From NCBI GenBank assembly GCA_016290775.1, contig JAEEVF010000013.1:42248-106247 (forward strand): a stretch of DNA of 64,000 bases, read 5' to 3'. Within the stretch, counting starts at the first letter, position 1; every line of letters starts with the position of its first letter. Shown here piece after piece: positions 1-7,773 of this stretch. A program made the translations under genes and the position numbers. The notes beneath the pieces were generated by a model. It was not told the DNA's origin and ran no database searches. It saw nothing but the letters and a program-made list of their open reading frames with translations. This stretch comes from Acetatifactor sp. GTDB lineage: Bacteria; Bacillota; Clostridia; Lachnospirales; Lachnospiraceae.

Positions 1-145
1 CCATAATGTCGATGTGATGATGCAACGTGAAAATCTTCGTGCTGGTATAAAGTGAATATGCCGGAGTCCCGAAGTTATCAACGTTGTTTACGTTTGCCCC
101 TTCCCCAGCCTCATGAAATCTGTGAACCTTTGAAAACATTCCCAT
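1..145 (-). CDS. 5' part of a minus-strand gene (MGMFSKVHRFHEAGEGANVNNVDNFGTPAYSLYTSTKIFTLHHHIDIM...), runs off the window; function unknown
   Basis: On the minus strand, ATG at 145-143 is preceded by AAAGGAGGTACTCAT; the frame is open to the window edge. Confidence 0.6.
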   Translation of the reverse strand, partial: MGMFSKVHRFHEAGEGANVNNVDNFGTPAYSLYTSTKIFTLHHHIDIM

Positions 146-172
146 ATGAGTACCTCCTTTGATTTCTTTTAT

Positions 173-661
173 CTACCAGATCAACTGCATTATCCCGGAC
201 AGAATGGCTGCCAGGATTGGGTATCCGAAGCAGGTACCAACCCACTTTTTAATCTTTACCTTCGCAGATATATACGGTCTCAGATCCTCCGTACCAGGAA
301 TGATCCATGCTTTGGTATGTCCAACCCACCACTCATCAATGAAAAGTCTGTCAAAAAGATTAGCGATCATGAATATTCCCAGAAGTTGAAGAAAGCAGTT
401 CCAGAATCCGTCAGCGCCATTATAGAAATGCACTATCGCAGGGATAACCGTAAATTGTGGCACAAAAAGCGCAAGGCCGGAAATCATGGATGCTCTCTTG
501 ATCTTTTCGGCTGTTGTCAGCCCCAATTCAATAACTCTGTCTTTGACATCCTGTTCATAAAAAACCACCAGGCCAACGGGCCCATTCGCTATGCCTACCA
601 CGCAGATAAGTAGTAGCCAAAAACTGAGGATCAACCCTTCAAATATCACTAACATACTCAT
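173..661 (-). CDS. Small multi-pass membrane protein, uncharacterised
   Basis: 162 aa ORF with several hydrophobic segments (LILSFWLLLICVVGIANGPVGLVVF, ISGLALFVPQFTVIPAIV). Confidence 0.65.
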   Translation of the reverse strand: MSMLVIFEGLILSFWLLLICVVGIANGPVGLVVFYEQDVKDRVIELGLTTAEKIKRASMISGLALFVPQFTVIPAIVHFYNGADGFWNCFLQLLGIFMIANLFDRLFIDEWWVGHTKAWIIPGTEDLRPYISAKVKIKKWVGTCFGYPILAAILSGIMQLIW

Positions 662-889
662 TCTCCCTTGATATTATGCAACTATCATACCATGTTCTGA
701 ATGGGAAGGGTAGAGTAAAAACCGCATGATAAAGAACGATATCGTGCAGCTCCCCCGCGTGATTGCCGTTCATGCGATCGCCGTTACCGCATTGATTATT
801 CAGATGGAATGTGTGCGGTAGGAAATCAAGAGAATTACCTTTTGGCGCCTCTTGAAATTTATCTTGGCATGTGTCATTATATTCAAAAC

Positions 890-949
890 GATTTTATTAA
901 AATTGATTTTATTAAAATTGATTTGAATCAAATTGATTTGAACTAAATT
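890..949. repeat. Four tandem 15-bp units: GATTTTATTAAAATT x2, GATTTGAATCAAATT, GATTTGAACTAAATT
   Basis: Read directly; immediately upstream of the first GNAT gene. Confidence 0.9.
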
Positions 950-972
950 CTCGAAGGAGAAGGTGCCTGGTT

Positions 973-1845
973 TTGGGCATGAATGGGGTGGAAATAGCGA
1001 TGAATGGGCGGATCAGATATCAGGTTGTGGATTCCCACAGGAATCTTTCGGCGCGGCGCGCGTGGGCGCTGGCGATGTTTTTTGCTGAGGTAAAGGGGCT
1101 GGCTGCGGAGGAGACGGAGCAGCAAGTACGCTTTTGCGACTGGTATGAGAAGGAGCACGCCGTAAAATGGTTTGAGGTGGTTGCGTCGGAGGGCGGCGAG
1201 ATCGTCGGGTACCTACGGTGCCTTCGAAATCCCGAGGATGCGAGGGAGTGGTTTGTCGGCGACGTGCACGTGCGAAAGGCTGCATGGCGGCGTGGGATCG
1301 CGACCCGGATGTACGAAAAAGTTTTTCGGGAGATTGCAGAATATGATGCCGCAGAACGGGTGATCGCATCGGTGCATCCCCAAAATAAGGCGTCGATCCG
1401 ACTGCACGAGAAATGCGGATTTCAAGACACGGGGAAGCCATGTGAATTTCCGACCTTCTTTTTTGATCCGGCCGAAACCGCGTTTGAGAAGTGGATTTAT
1501 CAATATCTGCCCGTGCCGGACGTCAAGGGGGCTGTGGACAGATTGCTGCCGCTTTGGACAGAGGCCAAAAGTGGGACTGACAAAGGAAAACATGGTCCAA
1601 AAGCGATTGAAAGTGGGGCAAAGAACAAGAAAAACGGAACAAAGACAGACGGAAGTGGAAGCAAGGATGGCAGAGGCAAACTCGAGGACAGCGTGATCGA
1701 GGCGGGGCTTCGGAAGGACCTTGAGCACGTGATCAAGGATGCCGCGAAGGGAAAATGTACCCTCGAAGCCATCTGGTGCGGGAACCGTTTGGTGGGGTTC
1801 CGTTATGGAGAAGGCGTATCAATTACAGAATATTTCCAAAAGTGA
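973..1845 (+). CDS. GNAT family N-acetyltransferase with low-complexity K/G/S-rich segment
   Basis: RRGIATRMYEKVFREI...ASVHPQNKASIRLHEKCGFQDTG GNAT motif; likely TTG/ATG start at 973 or 979. Confidence 0.75.
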   Translation: MGMNGVEIAMNGRIRYQVVDSHRNLSARRAWALAMFFAEVKGLAAEETEQQVRFCDWYEKEHAVKWFEVVASEGGEIVGYLRCLRNPEDAREWFVGDVHVRKAAWRRGIATRMYEKVFREIAEYDAAERVIASVHPQNKASIRLHEKCGFQDTGKPCEFPTFFFDPAETAFEKWIYQYLPVPDVKGAVDRLLPLWTEAKSGTDKGKHGPKAIESGAKNKKNGTKTDGSGSKDGRGKLEDSVIEAGLRKDLEHVIKDAAKGKCTLEAIWCGNRLVGFRYGEGVSITEYFQK

Positions 1846-1874
1846 TTGACATTTGCGGAAACTCTCTGTATAAT
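1846..1874 (+). promoter_or_regulatory. Sigma-A type promoter of the ABC-F gene leader (TTGACA-17-TATAAT)
   Basis: TTGACA 1846-1851, 17-nt spacer, TATAAT 1869-1874. Confidence 0.85.
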
Positions 1875-1952
1875 CGAGAATGTCGGTAGGCGTTTTGCCG
1901 ACACGTAACTGTTAACTGTGCATCGCCGTATGGCGGGAAAGGAGGTAGAAAG

Positions 1953-2024
1953 ATGTTCGTTCGCGTTCGCAGATTTGACAACACTCATAGAGACGACTAT
2001 ACCTCCTGGAGACGCGTACAGTAG
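1953..2024 (+). CDS. Leader peptide MFVRVRRFDNTHRDDYTSWRRVQ of ABC-F attenuator
   Basis: Strong SD AAAGGAGGT (1938-1946) before ATG 1953; 23 codons plus stop; internal TACCTCCT (2000-2007) is complementary to the SD AGGAGGTA (1940-1947). Confidence 0.7.
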   Translation: MFVRVRRFDNTHRDDYTSWRRVQ

Positions 2025-2056
2025 CAAAAGCAGGCTTCATTTTACATGGGATCATC

Positions 2057-2128
2057 ATGACCAAACATCATACCCATCGAAAAAGAAATTGCAGAGTAGC
2101 TATTGGCCCTGATACCGGAAGGTATTAG
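2057..2128 (+). CDS. Possible second leader ORF MTKHHTHRKRNCRVAIGPDTGRY ending inside the terminator hairpin
   Basis: ATG 2057 overlaps (ATGA) the stop of a mini-ORF ATGGGATCATCATGA (MGSS); the stop at 2126-2128 lies in the 3' arm of the terminator; no strong SD seen. Confidence 0.4.
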   Translation: MTKHHTHRKRNCRVAIGPDTGRY

Positions 2129-2142
2129 GGCCTTTTCTGTTT
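2105..2142 (+). terminator. Intrinsic terminator/attenuator upstream of the ABC-F gene
   Basis: GGCCCTGATACC-GGAA-GGTATTAGGGCC (12-bp stem, one G-U) followed by TTTTCTGTTT. Confidence 0.88.
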
Positions 2143-2222
2143 ATATGCGAGAGCGCAGCGAAGCAATCCGTTTTATCGAGGGTGACGCTCACCCGGAGGG
2201 CGGGCAGGATGGAGGTGATGCC

Positions 2223-3782
2223 ATGTTTCAGATAAAAAACGTTACGTTAATACATAAAAAAGATTTACGAACCATTCTTGAAAATTTTTCCCTGGTTTTG
2301 AATGACGGTGACAAGGCCGTGATGATCGGCGAGGAGGGAAACGGGAAGTCCTCGCTGATGAAGTGGATCTTCGATCCGGAGCTTGTGGAGGATTATTTGG
2401 AGTTTCAGGGCGAAAAGGTGATCAGCGGAGAAAAGCTTGGCTATTTGCCGCAGGAGCTTCCTGAAGTTCAAAAGTCCAAAACCGTTTATGAATATTTCAT
2501 CGAAAGTCCGGGTTTTCTCGATAGGACGCCAAAGGAGCTTTCCAGGCTGGCAAATGATTTTCACTTAGAGCCGGAATTTTACTATCGGGAACAGACCATG
2601 GGGTCGCTTTCGGGCGGCGAGCGTGTGAAGGCGCAGATGATGCGGATCCTGATGGAGGAGCCGACGATCCTGCTTTTGGACGAGCCATCGAATGACATTG
2701 ACGTCGAGACGCTGGAATTCATGGAAGAGCTGATAGGCGGCTGGGAGCATGCGGTACTTTTTATCTCGCACGATGAGACGCTGATCGAGCGGACCGCGAA
2801 CCGCGTGATCCATTTTGAGCAGATCAGGCGGAAGACAAAATGCCGTCATACCGTGGCGAACATGCCCTATCGGCAGTATGTCGAGGAACGGCTGCATGCC
2901 TTTGAAAAGCAGGAACAGATTGCTCAGGGGGAACGCAGGGAAAAACGGATCCGAGATGAGAAAATCCGAAAGATGGAGCAGAGCGTCGGAGCTAGGCTCG
3001 ACGGTATCTCCAAGGCAGATCGTGACGCCATCGGAAGGCTCCTTAAGAAGAAAATGAAGAACGTCAAGGCCATGGAAAAGCGCTGTGAGCGTGAAGATGC
3101 GGAAATGACGGAGATGCCGGAGCAGGAAGAGGCCATTTTCTTCAAACTGGGGAACAAAGACAGTGCGATCCCGTCAGGAAAGTGGGTTTTGGAATATGAA
3201 TCAGAAGAGCTTCTTTCGGCGGACGGTACCAGGGTGCTGGCGAAGGATCTGGAGCTTAGGATCCGCGGATCGGAGAAGATCGGGATCATCGGAACCAATG
3301 GTTGCGGAAAAACGACACTACTGTCACTCATAGCTGACGAGCTGTTAAACCGCCCTGACATTCGTGCCGAGTATATGCCACAGAACTATGAAGTCCTTTT
3401 GAATCTGGATGAAACGCCAGTGGACTTTCTGGATCAGACAGGCGACAAGGAGGAAAGGACGCGGATCCGCACCTACTTAGGGTCGCTTAAGTTTACGGCG
3501 GACGAGATGGAACATTCCATTCGGGAGCTCTCCGGCGGACAGAAGGCGAAGGTGCTGCTCCTAAAGCTTAGCTTGTCGGGGGCAAACGTCCTTGTCTTGG
3601 ACGAGCCGACGCGAAACTTCTCGCCACTTTCGGGGCCAGTGATCCGAAGAATGCTAAAGGACTTCCCGGGCGCGATCATCAGCGTGTCGCATGATCGAAA
3701 GTACCTGACGGAGGTCTGCGATAAGATATACAAGTTAACGCCAGAAGGGCTGATAAATGTAAATTTGATAAGTGTGAATTAA
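2223..3782 (+). CDS. ABC-F family ATPase (ribosome-protection type candidate)
   Basis: Two ABC domains: GEEGNGKSSLMKW...LSGGERVKAQMMRILMEEPTILLLDEP and GTNGCGKTTLLSL...LSGGQKAKVLLLKLSLSGANVLVLDEPTRN, no TM segments; ATG 2223 with SD GGAGGTGATGCC. Confidence 0.88.
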   Translation: MFQIKNVTLIHKKDLRTILENFSLVLNDGDKAVMIGEEGNGKSSLMKWIFDPELVEDYLEFQGEKVISGEKLGYLPQELPEVQKSKTVYEYFIESPGFLDRTPKELSRLANDFHLEPEFYYREQTMGSLSGGERVKAQMMRILMEEPTILLLDEPSNDIDVETLEFMEELIGGWEHAVLFISHDETLIERTANRVIHFEQIRRKTKCRHTVANMPYRQYVEERLHAFEKQEQIAQGERREKRIRDEKIRKMEQSVGARLDGISKADRDAIGRLLKKKMKNVKAMEKRCEREDAEMTEMPEQEEAIFFKLGNKDSAIPSGKWVLEYESEELLSADGTRVLAKDLELRIRGSEKIGIIGTNGCGKTTLLSLIADELLNRPDIRAEYMPQNYEVLLNLDETPVDFLDQTGDKEERTRIRTYLGSLKFTADEMEHSIRELSGGQKAKVLLLKLSLSGANVLVLDEPTRNFSPLSGPVIRRMLKDFPGAIISVSHDRKYLTEVCDKIYKLTPEGLINVNLISVN

Positions 3783-3791
3783 AGGAGAAAT

Positions 3792-4892
3792 ATGGATCAG
3801 ATTGGTACAAAGACAATAGAGACGGAGAGATTGATCCTGCGAAGATATGTCGTGGAAGATGCGGAGGATATGTACCGGAACTGGGCGGGGGATCCGGAGG
3901 TGACGAAGTTCCTCTCCTGGCCGACGCATCCGAACGCTGAGTTCAGCAGGAAGCTTTTGGAGAAGTGGGTTTCTTATTATGACGAGGGCAGAACCTACAA
4001 TTGGGGCATTACCCTGAAGGGCGATGATCACGTTATCGGAAACATCGCCGTGGTGGAGCGCGAAGAGAGAACGCGTTCTTATGAGCTTGGTTATGTGCTG
4101 GGCAGGGCTTTTTGGGGGCGTGGCATCATGCCGGAGGCTCTGAAGGCCGTGATCGCGTATCTATTCCAAGGCGAAAAGGACTTAAATCGCATCATCGCAA
4201 CCCATGACGTTCGGAATATGAAATCGGGGCGCGTGATGCAAAAGGCTGGCATGCATTTTGACGGCGTGCTCCGCGCTTCGAAGAGGAATAATCTGGGGAT
4301 GCATGACACGGCATATTACTCCATTTTGCGGGAGGATCTGGTGACAAAGGAGCAATATGAGGCGCTCTTTCTTGAGATGAATCCGGGCTTTTTCGAAAGG
4401 GACTACGTGCAGAGGGTTCCGGAGGACGAGCCGGCGTCGGAAATGCTGCTTCGTTTGCAGGGATTTGATGAGAAAAAATATGAGAAAGCCTTTGCAGACA
4501 ACGTGACGTTTGGCTATTATCACGGCGACATGGACACGCTCCGCAAGGTTGTAGAGCAGGTGGTACCGCACTGGACACAGTTCTTTAATGAGGGCGCACG
4601 CGTATATTGTGGCTTTGTGGATGGAAAAGTGGTCAGCTTCTGCATGATCCAGGACTTTGGCGAACATGTCGTGAACGGCGTTAATTGGAAGATTGGCGGT
4701 CCCGGATGTGTCGGGACGCTTCCGGAATATCAAAACCGCGGCATCGGACTGACCATGGTGCGGAATGTCACGAAGATCCTAAGAGATGAGTTTTATGATT
4801 ACAGCTACATTCACTATACCTACGAAACGAAATGGTATGGAAAGCTTGGATATCAGACATTCGTGAGCTGGAGCGGGAAGGGATTTGTGTAA
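3792..4892 (+). CDS. Tandem GNAT protein: RimJ/RimL-like N-terminal GNAT plus second C-terminal GNAT domain
   Basis: IETERLILRRYVVEDAEDMYRNWAGDPEVTKFLSWP (RimJ-like); C-terminal GGPGCVGTLPEYQNRGIGLTMVRNVTKIL...YTYETKWYGKLGYQTF. Confidence 0.82.
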   Translation: MDQIGTKTIETERLILRRYVVEDAEDMYRNWAGDPEVTKFLSWPTHPNAEFSRKLLEKWVSYYDEGRTYNWGITLKGDDHVIGNIAVVEREERTRSYELGYVLGRAFWGRGIMPEALKAVIAYLFQGEKDLNRIIATHDVRNMKSGRVMQKAGMHFDGVLRASKRNNLGMHDTAYYSILREDLVTKEQYEALFLEMNPGFFERDYVQRVPEDEPASEMLLRLQGFDEKKYEKAFADNVTFGYYHGDMDTLRKVVEQVVPHWTQFFNEGARVYCGFVDGKVVSFCMIQDFGEHVVNGVNWKIGGPGCVGTLPEYQNRGIGLTMVRNVTKILRDEFYDYSYIHYTYETKWYGKLGYQTFVSWSGKGFV

Positions 4893-4897
4893 AAAAC

Positions 4898-4926
4898 GTG
4901 CCAATGGGGACGGTTCTTTTTGGCAC
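4898..4926. repeat. GTGCC palindromic repeat, single unit (GTGCCAATGGGGACGGTTCTTTTTGGCAC)
   Basis: Read directly; starts 6 nt after a stop codon, ends 11 nt before the next ATG. Confidence 0.95.
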
Positions 4927-4936
4927 GGGAGAAGGT

Positions 4937-5554
4937 ATGACGATGGTGATCAAGGAAGAGATAGGCGGAATAGAGATCGTTTGCGAGACCGGGAATTATT
5001 ATTTCTCGCCGAAGGGTGTTGACCGGGGCACGCGGCTGATGCTGGAGACGGTGCCAATCCTGGAAGGCGATAAGGTGCTGGATCTTGGCTGCGGGTATGG
5101 CGTGGTTGCGATCTACGCCGGCAAGAAGGTCGGCGGGGATCACGTTGTCGCCTGCGACGTTTTAGAGGAGGCCGTGGCGCTCACGCGGGAGAACCTTTCG
5201 CGGAACGAGATCGAAGGTGCGAAGGTCCTGCAAAGCGACGGACTAAAGAGCATTGAGGATCGAGATTTTACATTGATCTTAAGCAATCCGCCTTACCACA
5301 CGGATTTTTCGGTGGCGAAGGGCTTTATCGAGGATGGTTTTCGGAAGCTTGCGGTCGGCGGCAGAATGGCCCTTGTCACGAAACGGCTGGACTGGTACCG
5401 CAACAAAATGAAATCGACATTTGGAGGCGTAAAGGTGGTCGAGGCGGAAGAATATTATATCTTCGTCAGCGAGAAAAGGGCACCGTACGTGCACAAAGAA
5501 AAGAAAAACCAGCAGATCATGTCGAAAAAACTACAAAGAAAACATAAAAAATAA
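4937..5554 (+). CDS. Class I SAM methyltransferase, RsmC/MTS-like
   Basis: VLDLGCGYGVVAIYAGK motif I and ILSNPPYH (NPPY) motif; ATG 4937 with SD GGGAGAAGGT. Confidence 0.82.
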   Translation: MTMVIKEEIGGIEIVCETGNYYFSPKGVDRGTRLMLETVPILEGDKVLDLGCGYGVVAIYAGKKVGGDHVVACDVLEEAVALTRENLSRNEIEGAKVLQSDGLKSIEDRDFTLILSNPPYHTDFSVAKGFIEDGFRKLAVGGRMALVTKRLDWYRNKMKSTFGGVKVVEAEEYYIFVSEKRAPYVHKEKKNQQIMSKKLQRKHKK

Positions 5555-5607
5555 GAAAAGGAGACTATCAAAATGGTGATGTTCGTATGGACTTGGAATA
5601 TCTGATC

Positions 5608-5637
5608 GCATGAAATCGTTGATCAATGGTTTCATGC
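5608..5637 (+). other. Intergenic hairpin GCATGAAATC...GGTTTCATGC
   Basis: 10-bp stem with one G-U, 10-nt loop, between two co-directional genes; no T-tract. Confidence 0.5.
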
Positions 5638-5686
5638 CAACGTAGCAAATCAACATGAAAACATTTGAATCAAAAGGAGAAAAATC

Positions 5687-6823
5687 ATGATATTTCAAGA
5701 TAACATTGTAAAAGAATATTTGAAGAACGTATATTTCATCACGGGAACGCCCTGTGGCGGCAAGACGACCGTTTCACGGGCGCTGAGCAAGATGTATGGG
5801 ATCCCGGTATATGACATCGACGAGCGCTTTGAGGAGCATCAGAAGATGTCCGATGCGGAGCATCAGCCCGCAATGAACAAGCAATTCAAGGACGCGGACG
5901 AGTTTTTTGGACGGAGCGTTGAGGAGTACAAGGCATGGCTTTTGCAGAACACGAGGGAGCAGCTGGATTTCGTCATTTTGGACCTGATCCGTTTGTCGAA
6001 GGACGGACCGATCCTTTGCGATTGTCACCTGACCTTGGAGCAGGCAGACATGCTGAGTGACCCTTCCAGAGTTGCCTTTATGTTAAAGGAGCCGAAGGAC
6101 CTGGTGGAGGATTACTGCAACAGGCCGGATCACCAAGGCTTTAGCAACTTTATTCACAGCGCGACGGACTATGAAAAGGCAAAGGCAACCTGTAACGAGA
6201 CGTTAATGTCGCTCAACGTCAAGCACTATCACGACGTGAAAAACAGCAAGTTTTTCTGGCTGGAGCGCGACAATAACAGGAGCGTGGAGGACACCGCGGA
6301 GCTTGTGGCAAAGCACTTTGGACTGGAAGGCGCTTCGGAACCAGGCAAGCCATTCGAGGAGGATTTCACGAAGGCTGGGCTTCAGATACGGAAGGTTGAG
6401 AAGGATACGCCCCTTGCAGAAGAGCTCCTGCACTTCGTGGAGAACTGCTCCTGGACGGAGGTGCGAGATCATATCGCAGGCTTGATCCGAGACTGGAGGT
6501 TTACGGATTGGGAGACCATGTTCGCGGCTGTTCTGGATGGGAAAATCGTTGGAATGACCTCACTTTTGAAGGAGGATTATTATCCTCTGCCGAAGATCTT
6601 CCCGTGGGTATCCTGCGTCTTTGTGGAAAAGGAATACAGAGGTAAGCGCATCAGTGAAAAGCTGATTGCAAGGGCCAATGAGTACGCCAAGGCGTTAGGA
6701 TTTGACAAGACCTATATTCCAACGGAATTTTGCGGGTTTTATGAAAAATATGGCTATTCTTACGTGAAGGATATCGTCAACTATGGAGGCGGCACGGATC
6801 GTCTTTATGTGAAGGAACTCTAA
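5687..6823 (+). CDS. Fusion: P-loop kinase-like domain (N-term) plus GNAT acetyltransferase (C-term)
   Basis: FITGTPCGGKTTVSRAL Walker A; C-terminal SCVFVEKEYRGKRISEKLIARANEYAKALGFDKTYIPTEFCGFYEKYGYSYV. Confidence 0.8.
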   Translation: MIFQDNIVKEYLKNVYFITGTPCGGKTTVSRALSKMYGIPVYDIDERFEEHQKMSDAEHQPAMNKQFKDADEFFGRSVEEYKAWLLQNTREQLDFVILDLIRLSKDGPILCDCHLTLEQADMLSDPSRVAFMLKEPKDLVEDYCNRPDHQGFSNFIHSATDYEKAKATCNETLMSLNVKHYHDVKNSKFFWLERDNNRSVEDTAELVAKHFGLEGASEPGKPFEEDFTKAGLQIRKVEKDTPLAEELLHFVENCSWTEVRDHIAGLIRDWRFTDWETMFAAVLDGKIVGMTSLLKEDYYPLPKIFPWVSCVFVEKEYRGKRISEKLIARANEYAKALGFDKTYIPTEFCGFYEKYGYSYVKDIVNYGGGTDRLYVKEL

Positions 6824-6845
6824 TATGTAAGGCAAAGTCATTAAT

Positions 6846-6906
6846 GTGCCAACGGGGACGGTTCTTTTTGGCACAAACGTGCCAAAAAGAACCGTCCCCA
6901 ATGGCA
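6846..6906. repeat. GTGCC repeat, inverted pair
   Basis: GTGCCAACGGGGACGGTTCTTTTTGGCAC-AAAC-GTGCCAAAAAGAACCGTCCCCAATGGCAC. Confidence 0.95.
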
Positions 6907-6931
6907 CATTGGTACAAAAGGTGGTGATTGT

Positions 6932-7753
6932 TTGAATTATTTTATCGAGGGAATTCAGGGTGCGGGTAAGAGCACCTTGGTAAATCGCCTCGCGGAGAAG
7001 TTGCCGGATGATCACTTGTTCCGCGAAGGAGATTATAATCCGGTGGAGCTGGCATGGTGCTCTTATCTGACCAAGGAACAATATGAAGCAGTGCTCAGTA
7101 AGTACGCAGTGATCGCAGACGAGATCAAGGCAAATACCACCGTCGAGCGTGTTTTTACGGGTTCGGGCGTGAGCGCTGACAGGAATGCGGAGGATCGTTA
7201 TGTTCTTACGTACACAAGGATCATAACGGATCTTCCCGGATTTCATAAGGATCTTGAGCAGTACGAGATTTACAATGGGCGCGTTAGCAGGGAGACCTTT
7301 GACAGGATCATTTTTTCCAGATATGCGAAGTGGCACGGCGATAATCAGGTTTTCGAGTGCTCCATCTTTCAAAACATTGTGGAGAATCAGATCCTGTTTT
7401 ATGAGATGTCGGACGAGGAAATCGTAGAGTTTTATAAGGAGCTGGCGCAGGTGATCCAGGTGGAAAATTATAAAATTCTTTATTTGGACGTACCCTGGGT
7501 GGCAGGAGCGCTTGAAATCATCCGTAAGGAGCGAGTGGACGCACAGGGACATGAAATGTGGTTTCCGCTGATGCTGGGATTTCTTGAGGATTGTCCCTAT
7601 GGGAAAAAGCATGGCCTCAAGGGCTTTGACGGACTGGTAAGGCATCTGGAGCACAGGAAAAATCTGGAGCTTCGGATCCTGCGGGAGGTGTTCCCAGAGC
7701 ATGCGGTCATCTTACCTTCGAAGGAGTATGACCTGGAAACCGTGAATTTGTAA
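6932..7753 (+). CDS. P-loop NTPase / kinase-like protein
   Basis: YFIEGIQGAGKSTLVNRLAEKL Walker A; TTG start with upstream AAAGGTGGTG. Confidence 0.75.
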   Translation: MNYFIEGIQGAGKSTLVNRLAEKLPDDHLFREGDYNPVELAWCSYLTKEQYEAVLSKYAVIADEIKANTTVERVFTGSGVSADRNAEDRYVLTYTRIITDLPGFHKDLEQYEIYNGRVSRETFDRIIFSRYAKWHGDNQVFECSIFQNIVENQILFYEMSDEEIVEFYKELAQVIQVENYKILYLDVPWVAGALEIIRKERVDAQGHEMWFPLMLGFLEDCPYGKKHGLKGFDGLVRHLEHRKNLELRILREVFPEHAVILPSKEYDLETVNL

Positions 7754-7773
7754 GTGGGTAGGGGGAATGTGGA

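Noticed and set aside
6846-6906. Repeat pairs as ordinary Rho-independent terminators
   Set aside because: The pairs form long hairpins but lack a T-tract after the 3' arm; the TTTTT lies inside the stem. They may still affect mRNA stability.
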